From contig JACJYC010000030.1 in the NCBI GenBank assembly GCA_020636325.1, forward strand, positions 1 through 21,232: a DNA stretch of 21,232 bases, in the 5' to 3' direction. Positions 16,342 to 21,232 of this stretch are shown here, piece after piece (position 1 is the first letter of the stretch; every line of letters begins with the position of its first letter). The notes beneath the pieces were generated by a model. It worked only from the letters and a program-made list of their open reading frames with translations, ran no database searches and had not been told where the DNA came from. The position numbers were made by a program, and so were the translations under genes. This DNA is from Lewinellaceae bacterium (GTDB lineage Bacteria; Bacteroidota; Bacteroidia; Chitinophagales; Saprospiraceae).

Positions 16342-17433
16342 TTAAATAGCGCCCTCTTCCTTCGAGCTCATCACCGCCTCCTGGTGGTTGATGGATTCCT
16401 GGTGGATCGCCTTGAGGTAGATTTCCATGAATTCCTCACTCAGGCCCTTGATGGCGCCTTTGGCGATGCCCCGCTCCAGGATCTCATTCCAGCGGCTGGG
16501 TTGAAGGATGGCGATATTGTTGCGTTTCTTGTACCGCCCGATGCTGTCGGCCAGCTCCATGCGTTTGCCCAGGAGGCTCAGGATCTCGTCGTCGATCTCG
16601 TCAATTTCATTGCGCAGGTGCTCCAGGGTTTCGAGGAATTCGATGTTGTCGGTCGTCGGATTGCGGCGCACCAGCCTGCCGAACAACTCCTTGAATTGGT
16701 CCGGGGTGATCTGCTGCGCGGCGTCGCTCCAGGCTTTGTCCGGATCGGGGTGCACTTCGGTCATGATGCCGTCGAAATCCAGGTCGAATGCTTTTTGGGC
16801 TACATCGAACAGGATATCCCGGCGGCCGCAGATATGGCTGTTGTCACAGATGATGGTCAGGTCGGGGAACCGGCGCTTCAACTCGATCGGGAACTGCCAG
16901 AAGGGTACGTTCCGGTATTTGGTTTCGCCATGGTAGGCAAAACCGCGGTGGATGACCCCGATCCGGGTGATGCCCGCCTTGTAGATGCGTTCGATGGCGC
17001 CGATCCAGAGGCTGAGGTCCGGGTTGATCGGATTCTTGATCAGTACGGGGATGTCCACGCCTTTGATGGCGTCGGCGACTTCCTGAACCGAGAAGGGGTT
17101 GACCGTGGTACGAGCCCCGATCCACAGCACATCGATGCCGTGCTTGAGGGCTTCAAAAACGTGGTCGGTCTTGGCCACCTCGGTGGTCACCTTCAGGCCG
17201 GTCTCTTCCTTCACCCGCTTGAGCCATTTCAGGCCGGGTACGCCGATCCCCTCGAAAGAGCCCGGGCGGGTGCGGGGTTTCCAGATGCCGGACCGGAACA
17301 GGTCGATATTCTGCTTGGCCAGGTCGCGGGCGGTTTGCAGCACTTGTTCTTCCGTTTCGGCGCTGCAGGGGCCTGCAATCACGATCGGCCTTTTATTCGG
17401 CTGATCCAGGATTGGTTGAAAGGTCATTTCCAT
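16342..17433 (-). CDS. Bifunctional DAHP synthase / chorismate mutase (type II)
   Basis: Cytoplasmic enzyme with two pathway steps on one chain. The N-terminal domain (about 1-255) condenses phosphoenolpyruvate and erythrose-4-phosphate to DAHP, the first shikimate step. Motifs are GPCSAE (21-26), KPRTRPGSFEG (52-62), IGART (105-109), KNP (133-135) and CDNSH (196-200). The C-terminal domain (about 265-350) is an AroQ-type chorismate mutase: LRNEIDEIDDEILSLL, then KRMELADSIGRYKK. Its product prephenate is the substrate of both the PheA and TyrA encoded upstream. It is the last gene of the operon, 35 bp after tyrA. In related enzymes the mutase domain can carry feedback control of the synthase, which I cannot judge here. 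Gene symbols vary (aroA, aroF, aroG), so none is given. Confidence 0.93.
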   Translation of the reverse strand: MEMTFQPILDQPNKRPIVIAGPCSAETEEQVLQTARDLAKQNIDLFRSGIWKPRTRPGSFEGIGVPGLKWLKRVKEETGLKVTTEVAKTDHVFEALKHGIDVLWIGARTTVNPFSVQEVADAIKGVDIPVLIKNPINPDLSLWIGAIERIYKAGITRIGVIHRGFAYHGETKYRNVPFWQFPIELKRRFPDLTIICDNSHICGRRDILFDVAQKAFDLDFDGIMTEVHPDPDKAWSDAAQQITPDQFKELFGRLVRRNPTTDNIEFLETLEHLRNEIDEIDDEILSLLGKRMELADSIGRYKKRNNIAILQPSRWNEILERGIAKGAIKGLSEEFMEIYLKAIHQESINHQEAVMSSKEEGAI

Positions 17434-17468
17434 GATCGTAAATTTTTAGGCCGGAAGCCCGGCTTCGT

Positions 17469-18308
17469 TTATTTCAATATTTTCCGAATGTTATTTGCTT
17501 CCTGCATGAGGGCGTAGAAGGTTTTGAAATCGCGTTTGATCAGCAGGCTCCGAAACCTGGACAGCTGATTGATATGTTCGTCCAGCACGTCCAGCAGGTT
17601 GTCCCGGTTTTGTTGGAAGATCGGCGCCCACATATCCGGCGAGCTTTTGGCCAGCCGGACCGTCGAATCAAAACCGCCGCTGGCCAGCTCAAAGATCCTC
17701 GATTCGTCCCTTTCCTTTTCCAGCACGGTCAGCGCCAGCGCGAATGAGCTGATATGGGAAATGTGAGAGACATAGGCCGCATGCAGGTCGTGCGATTCGC
17801 TGTCGAGCCACACCTTCCGCATGGGGATGGACTCATACAGTTTTTCCACGATTGCCAACGCATCCGGGTCGCTTTCCTCCGCATTGCACAAAACGGTACA
17901 CTTGCGGTCGAACAGGTTCGGGATGGCCGCTTCCGGTCCGCTGTATTCCGTGCCCGCCATCGGGTGGGTCGCCACAAAACGCCCTCTTTTGGGGTGGCGT
18001 GCGATGCCCTTCAACAGTTCCGTTTTGGTGGAGCCGACGTCCATCACCACCTGCCGGTCCACCAGATCCAGCACCCGGGGCACGATGTCCAGAATGGTAT
18101 TCACCGGTGTGGCTACAATTACGATATCCGCCGCCTTTACCCCTTCGTCAAACGGCATGTCCTCATCGATGAGGCGGCGCCGGACGGCCTTGTCCAGGTT
18201 TGCCTGGTTGGCGTCCACCCCGATGACCCGGGTCGCAAACCCGTTCTCCTTCAAGGTGATGGCCATTGACCCGCCAATGAGCCCGATGCCGATTATGGTG
18301 ATGTTCAT
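17469..18308 (-). CDS. tyrA: Prephenate dehydrogenase
   Basis: Converts prephenate to 4-hydroxyphenylpyruvate with reduction of NAD(P)+, the committed step to tyrosine. The 279-residue protein begins with the nucleotide-binding loop GIGLIGGS (7-14). It also has VIVATPVNTI, DVGSTKTELL and the active-site segment HPMAGTEYSGPEAA. A C-terminal helical dimerisation half has the family's ESHDLHAAYVSHISH. No ACT domain is fused. ATG 18308 starts directly at the Rossmann fold. It is third in the operon, separated from the aminotransferase gene by 256 bp of tandem repeats, and followed 35 bp later by the DAHP synthase-mutase gene. Confidence 0.92.
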   Translation of the reverse strand: MNITIIGIGLIGGSMAITLKENGFATRVIGVDANQANLDKAVRRRLIDEDMPFDEGVKAADIVIVATPVNTILDIVPRVLDLVDRQVVMDVGSTKTELLKGIARHPKRGRFVATHPMAGTEYSGPEAAIPNLFDRKCTVLCNAEESDPDALAIVEKLYESIPMRKVWLDSESHDLHAAYVSHISHISSFALALTVLEKERDESRIFELASGGFDSTVRLAKSSPDMWAPIFQQNRDNLLDVLDEHINQLSRFRSLLIKRDFKTFYALMQEANNIRKILK

Positions 18309-18320
18309 GGTTTGGTATTT

Positions 18321-18570
18321 TTGGTTTGTTGTGGTTTATTTTGGTTTGTTGTGGTTTGTTGTGGTTTGTTGTGGTTTGTTGTGGTTTGTTGTGGTTTATT
18401 CTGGTTTATTCTTGTTCATTGTGGTTTGTTCTTGTTCATTCTGGTTTGTTGTGGCCGCCAACGAAAATAAACAACCATGAACAACCATCAACAATCATAA
18501 ACAATCATCAACAATCATCAACAATCATAAACCATCATAAACAACCATCAACCATCATCAACAATTATAA
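18321..18570. repeat. Two 10-bp-period tandem arrays in inverted relation inside the operon
   Basis: Left array, 18321-18450: thirteen 10-bp units, consensus GTGGTTTGTT, several of them identical. Right array, 18471-18570: ten 10-bp units, consensus ACAATCATCA or ACAATCATAA. A non-repeated 20-bp core (18451-18470) contains GTGGCCGCCA. The reverse complement of the right unit (GATGATTGTT) matches the left unit at 7 of 10 positions, so the block is a diverged inverted pair. It fills the aminotransferase-tyrA gap and runs through the aminotransferase stop codon (18565-18567). The strict 10-bp period is incompatible with coding, although open frames cross it. Confidence 0.85.
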
Positions 18571-19743
18571 ACTATTCTTCAACCGCCGTATAGCTTCCGC
18601 AAAAACAGCCGTGTCCGCACAAAGCGATATCCGGATATAGGGGTCGCCCTGGTTGCCGAAAATGCCGCCGGGCGTGATGAACACGTGAGCGGTTTCCAGC
18701 ACTTCATCGGAGAGTTCGTAGCCCGTTTGGTAGCGTGACGGTATCCTGGCCCAAACGAACATGCCCGCCTGGCCTGCGTCATAGGTGCATCCCAGCAAGT
18801 CGAGCAGTTCGAATACCTTGTTGCGGCGCTCCCGGTAAACGGCGTTCAGGTCTTCGTACCATTCCCTCGGGGCCTGCAGCGCCTTGGCTGCAGCCATTTG
18901 CAGGGGGCGGAACATGCCGGAGTCCATATTGCTTTTGAACCGAAGGATCGTCTGGAGGTATTCGGCTTTGCCGGCCAGTACGCCGATCCGCCAGCCGGCC
19001 ATGTTGTGGGATTTGCTGAGGGAGTTCAGTTCGAGCGCCACTTCCTTCGCACCGTCGACGGACAACAGGCTCACCGGCCGGTCGTTCAGGATGAAGGCGT
19101 AGGGGTTGTCGTTGCAGATCAGGATGCGGTGGCGGTGGGCAAAGCCGATCAGTTTTTCAAAGAATTCCAGGGTAGGCAATGCGCCTGTAGGCATATTCGG
19201 ATAATTCACCCACATGACCTTTACGCGGCTCAGGTCCTGATTTTCCAGCTTTTCCAGGTCGGGCATCCAGCCGTTGCGTTCTTCCAGCAGGTATTCCCGC
19301 ACGGTCGCGCCGGTCAGGTTGGCCACCGCCCGGTAAGCCGGATAGCCCGGGTTGGGCACCAGCACCTCATCGCCGGCTTCCAGGTAGGTCATGCTGATGT
19401 GCATGATGCCTTCCTTGGAGCCGATCAGCGGCAGGACCTCGTTATCCGGGTTCAGATCGACGCCGAACCATTGGCGGTACCAATCGGTGAAAGCGCGGCG
19501 CAGTTCCGGTATGCCGTTGTAGCTTTGGTACGCGTGCTGGTTGCGGTCCAGGCTATTGCGCGACAATTCATCGATCGTATCCTGGTGCGGCGGCAGGTCG
19601 GGGCTGCCGATACCCAGATTGAGCACCTGCTTGCCTTCGGCCCGCATTTTGGCGATCTCCCTCAACTTTCTGGAGAAGTAATATTCCTCCACCTGCCCGA
19701 GGCGCGAAGCCGGTTGTATGAAAAGGTCTGCGTTCACTTCCAT
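18565..19743 (-). CDS. Class I/II PLP-dependent aminotransferase (likely aromatic)
   Basis: A 392-residue fold-type I aminotransferase. Key residues are Asn180 and Asn183 in VNYPNMPTGA, Asp212 in CNDNPYAF, the Schiff-base Lys244 in SLSKSHNMAGWRIG and the carboxylate-binding Arg in PYIRISLC near the C-terminus. Its place between pheA and tyrA suggests it transaminates phenylpyruvate and 4-hydroxyphenylpyruvate to Phe and Tyr. The family also includes aspartate and LL-diaminopimelate aminotransferases, so sequence alone does not settle the substrate. Its ATG lies only 4 bp after the pheA stop, indicating co-transcription. The 3' end runs into the 10-bp repeats. Confidence 0.88.
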   Translation of the reverse strand: MEVNADLFIQPASRLGQVEEYYFSRKLREIAKMRAEGKQVLNLGIGSPDLPPHQDTIDELSRNSLDRNQHAYQSYNGIPELRRAFTDWYRQWFGVDLNPDNEVLPLIGSKEGIMHISMTYLEAGDEVLVPNPGYPAYRAVANLTGATVREYLLEERNGWMPDLEKLENQDLSRVKVMWVNYPNMPTGALPTLEFFEKLIGFAHRHRILICNDNPYAFILNDRPVSLLSVDGAKEVALELNSLSKSHNMAGWRIGVLAGKAEYLQTILRFKSNMDSGMFRPLQMAAAKALQAPREWYEDLNAVYRERRNKVFELLDLLGCTYDAGQAGMFVWARIPSRYQTGYELSDEVLETAHVFITPGGIFGNQGDPYIRISLCADTAVFAEAIRRLKNSL

Positions 19744-19747
19744 GACA

Positions 19748-20644
19748 TTACATTTCGAAATGGTTGCCTTTCCGGTAGATGCCGAAGATGTTGAGCACGT
19801 GGGTCAGCGGCCGGATGGCGTCGATGGCCTGTTGAAAGCCGAGTTTGCCTTCGGTTACAAAATCGAGGAAGAACATATATTCCCAGGGTTTGCCGATAAT
19901 GGGCGCCGACTGGATCTTGGTGAGGTTGACCTGGTAGGCTGCCAATACGGCGAGCACCTTGTACAAGCTGCCCACCTCGTGATCGACACTGAAACAGAGG
20001 GACACCTTGTCGGCATCCTCCAGCAGTTGTTCGTCCACCAGCCCCTTTTTCAGCAGCAGGAAACGGGTATGGTTCTTCTTGTTGGTCTCGATGCTTGCGG
20101 CAAGCACTTCCAGCCCGTACATGTCAGCTGCCAGGGTGCTGGCGATGGCGCCGACGTGTTTCAACTCCTGGTCGCGAACCAGCTTGGCGCTCAGGGCCGT
20201 ATCCACGGTTTCCACAAGCCGGATATGGGGGTGTTTTTTGAAGAATTCCCGGCATTGCGCGATGGCTATGGGGTGTGAATGCACTTCGGTAAGATCCTCG
20301 ATGCGGGTACCCGGCAGGACGAGCAGGTTCTGCTTGATGCGCAGGTAGACTTCGCCGATAACGCTGAGGTTGCTGTTGTTGAGCAGCCGGTAGTTTTCCA
20401 TCAGGCTGCCGGCCAGGGTATTTTCGATGGCCATCAACCCGTAGTCGGCCTGTTCGCCGATTTCCACCATTTCAAACAGATCTTCGAAGGTATGAGCCGG
20501 TTGTACGTCGATATCTTCGTCTTCGAAGAGGAAGCGCGCGGCTATTTCGTGGAATGCGCCGGGGTAACCCTGGATGGCGATCCTGAGTTTCGACCCGGCT
20601 TCCCGCTCCGGGGTGGTTTCCGATTGCGTTGCTGACAATGTCAT
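19748..20644 (-). CDS. pheA: Prephenate dehydratase with ACT domain
   Basis: Converts prephenate to phenylpyruvate in the phenylalanine branch. The 298-residue protein has the dehydratase segments GYPGAFHEIAARF, AIENTLAGSLMENY and the catalytic-Thr motif NHTRFLLL. It ends in an ACT regulatory domain (SVDHEVGSLYKVLAVL, then KIQSAPIIGKPWEYMFFLD). In the enteric enzyme the corresponding motif ESRP binds feedback-inhibiting Phe; here it reads QSAP. No chorismate mutase is fused; that activity is in the DAHP synthase protein of the same operon. ATG 20644 is chosen. A longer frame from TTG 20764 would read through a terminator and overlap leader peptide 2. It is the first structural gene, and expression is probably set by the two attenuators upstream. 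Confidence 0.93.
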   Translation of the reverse strand: MTLSATQSETTPEREAGSKLRIAIQGYPGAFHEIAARFLFEDEDIDVQPAHTFEDLFEMVEIGEQADYGLMAIENTLAGSLMENYRLLNNSNLSVIGEVYLRIKQNLLVLPGTRIEDLTEVHSHPIAIAQCREFFKKHPHIRLVETVDTALSAKLVRDQELKHVGAIASTLAADMYGLEVLAASIETNKKNHTRFLLLKKGLVDEQLLEDADKVSLCFSVDHEVGSLYKVLAVLAAYQVNLTKIQSAPIIGKPWEYMFFLDFVTEGKLGFQQAIDAIRPLTHVLNIFGIYRKGNHFEM

Positions 20645-20663
20645 GGTATATTGGTTTACAAAC

Positions 20664-20689
20664 AAAAAATCCCGCTCTGGGCGGGACTT
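20664..20689 (-). terminator. Attenuator 2 intrinsic terminator upstream of pheA
   Basis: On the minus strand, TCCCGC, loop CCAGA, GCGGGA is followed by TTTTTT (20664-20669). The 6-bp stem (20670-20675 with 20681-20686) can extend by one G-U and two A-U pairs into the U-run. It ends 19 bp before the pheA start, so it would abort transcription before the operon. Confidence 0.85.
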
Positions 20690-20723
20690 GTGGGTTGATC
20701 CTGGACCAAAAACCGCAAGCCCC
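20683..20723 (-). promoter_or_regulatory. Attenuator 2 antiterminator
   Basis: The 5' arm GGGGCTTGCGG (20713-20723) begins at the base after the leader 2 stop codon. The 3' arm CCACAAGTCCC (20683-20693) contains the first bases of terminator 2. They pair over 11 positions with one G-U and one mismatch, across a 19-base loop. A ribosome at the stop codon would cover the 5' arm and free the terminator. One stalled on the Phe/Tyr codons would leave it free to pair. Confidence 0.7.
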
Positions 20724-20792
20724 TTATGGCGAACCATAAAAGAAGCCGTAAAAATAAACGGCAAAGCATTTGGTATATTGGTTAGTGCACAT
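20724..20792 (-). CDS. Leader peptide 2, Phe/Tyr-rich (22 aa)
   Basis: A 22-codon frame from ATG 20792 ending YTKCFAVYFYGFFYGSP. Four Phe and four Tyr fall within the last 17 residues, seven of them in the ten-residue span F10-Y19. A TAA follows, with an antiterminator arm immediately after it. This is the classic arrangement of an attenuation leader in which ribosome speed reports charged tRNA-Phe and tRNA-Tyr. It would have no role after translation. There is no strong ribosome binding site, as is usual in this phylum. Confidence 0.8.
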   Translation of the reverse strand: MCTNQYTKCFAVYFYGFFYGSP

Positions 20793-20805
20793 CACGGTTA
20801 CGGGC

Positions 20806-20832
20806 AAAAAAAAAGTCCCGAAGATCGGGACT
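20806..20832 (-). terminator. Attenuator 1 intrinsic terminator
   Basis: On the minus strand, AGTCCCGA, loop TCT, TCGGGACT forms a perfect 8-bp stem (20814-20821 with 20825-20832). It runs into nine consecutive T (20806-20814). It lies 43 bp after the leader 1 stop and ends 14 bp before the leader 2 start. Confidence 0.9.
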
Positions 20833-20873
20833 ACTTTGATTTTTGATCCGGTTGAACATAAACCAGCAGTCCC
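20827..20873 (-). promoter_or_regulatory. Attenuator 1 antiterminator
   Basis: The 5' arm GGGACTGCT (20865-20873) begins one base after the leader 1 stop codon. The 3' arm AGTAGTCCC (20827-20835) includes most of the 5' arm of terminator 1. They pair over all nine positions, one of them G-U, across a 29-base loop. The two foldings are mutually exclusive, as required for attenuation. Confidence 0.75.
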
Positions 20874-20874
20874 T

Positions 20875-20931
20875 TTACGTGTGAGCGTAAAAGTAAAAGC
20901 TGTTAAAATAAAAAGAGTGACGGTTCAACAT
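20875..20931 (-). CDS. Leader peptide 1, Phe/Tyr-rich (18 aa)
   Basis: An 18-codon frame, MLNRHSFYFNSFYFYAHT. Residues 7-15 include four Phe (all TTT) and three Tyr. The start codon is 30 bp after a consensus-matching -7 box, and the stop is one base before an antiterminator arm. Together with the following terminator this is a complete translation-coupled attenuator responding to Phe and Tyr supply, the two end products of the operon downstream. Confidence 0.88.
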   Translation of the reverse strand: MLNRHSFYFNSFYFYAHT

Positions 20932-20960
20932 AACGGCGGATCATTTTAACGAATCCGTTG

Positions 20961-20991
20961 CAAACGTATGCAAATATTTGATAGGATGCAA
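20961..20991 (-). promoter_or_regulatory. Promoter of the Phe/Tyr operon
   Basis: On the minus strand, TTG (20989-20991) is followed after 20 bases by TACGTTTG (20961-20968), an exact match to the Bacteroidota TAnnTTTG -7 box at normal spacing. Transcription would begin near 20954, giving about 23 nt before leader peptide 1. Confidence 0.65.
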
Positions 20992-21000
20992 CAATGGGCC

Positions 21001-21232
21001 GGATTTTTTTGAAAAAATTAACGGAGGAGTAATATATAGGCGTATAGCTTTGCGAAGCTGGTGAAGTTTAGTACCATGGGTATTCATCCTGATTCATCCG
21101 GGACTTTGGCGAAGTCCAGGATTCGTGATGGCCCGCGTTCTTTTTTTTGGCATCAGGTGGCATAGTACAAGCCTTCCAGACAAATCAATGTTTTGCAACC
21201 TATGGCATCAGTGGATTTATGTGCCTTATCCC
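21001..21232. other. Intergenic region with hairpins and short repeats, no gene seen
   Basis: No convincing coding region. It contains small hairpins AGCTT-TGCG-AAGCT and GGACTT-TGGCG-AAGTCC (the latter extendable through ATCC/GGAT), a T8 run, and two copies of TGGCATCAG. At the window's edge ATGTGCCTTATCCC echoes ATGTGCCTAATCCC of the 6228-6447 element. The window ends inside this region. Confidence 0.5.

Noticed and set aside
16099..17517. 472-codon plus-strand frame across the DAHP synthase-mutase gene
   Set aside because: It is antisense to a clear enzyme and overlaps the kinase 3' end; it has no recognisable motif.
18321..18570. CRISPR array
   Set aside because: Units are contiguous 10-mers without spacers.
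18326..18640. 104-codon plus-strand frame through the tandem arrays
   Set aside because: Its residues (LLWFVVVCCG, then INNHQQSSTI) only reflect the 10-bp repeats read in a changing frame.
20645..20764. 40-residue N-terminal extension of PheA from TTG 20764
   Set aside because: It would cross terminator 2 and overlap leader 2. The family fold begins after ATG 20644, and the extension does not look like a domain.
20645..20960. T-box or metabolite riboswitch as the operon control
   Set aside because: No T-box sequence or known aptamer layout was recognised, and two Phe/Tyr-rich frames with terminators explain the region better.
21001..21232. Start of another gene at the right edge
   Set aside because: An AGGAG sequence at 21024-21028 is not followed by a usable start codon, and no long frame is present before the window ends.

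Overview
The window looks like chromosomal DNA of a Bacteroidota member, probably Saprospiria-like. The basis is a type A and a type B type IX secretion (T9SS) C-terminal sorting domain, an S10 peptidase, a DAHP synthase fused to chorismate mutase, promoters of the Bacteroidota form TTG-N20-TAnnTTTG, and many short palindromic intergenic repeats. The lineage is inferred from gene content and not from any marker gene.

Layout. 16-2073 (-) is an NhaC-type Na+/H+ antiporter with an extra periplasmic N-terminal domain. Divergent from it, 2144-4411 (+) is a secreted FG-GAP/VCBS repeat protein, followed by 4516-6054 (+), a secreted protein of five ~90-residue repeats, four of which carry cysteine pairs exactly 18 residues apart. 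6228-6447 is a ~220-bp palindromic, MITE-like element whose right end runs into the start of a decayed DUF1593 gene (6442-7060). 7254-7962 (-) holds a 54-aa protein overlapping an HTH regulator by 8 bases. 8088-9104 (+) is an unrecognised protein whose C-terminal tail is written by an intergenic repeat. 9105-9586 is geneless and full of repeats. 9587-12524 (-) holds an S10 serine carboxypeptidase and a T9SS type B surface protein. 12903-14242 (+) is an ECF sigma factor coupled to a TPR-bearing putative anti-sigma factor, followed by an orphan sensor histidine kinase (14382-16199).

16342-20991 (-) is a Phe/Tyr biosynthesis operon, transcribed from the right: promoter, two leader peptides, pheA, aminotransferase, tyrA, DAHP synthase-chorismate mutase. 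Together these supply the first step of the shikimate pathway and all steps from chorismate to phenylalanine and tyrosine. 

The most notable find is the operon leader. It holds two complete transcription attenuators in tandem. Each has a short peptide packed with Phe and Tyr codons (18 and 22 aa), an antiterminator arm starting at or one base after the stop codon, and an intrinsic terminator with a U-run. A second oddity is a 250-bp pair of 10-bp-period repeat arrays in roughly inverted orientation, lying between two genes of the same operon.
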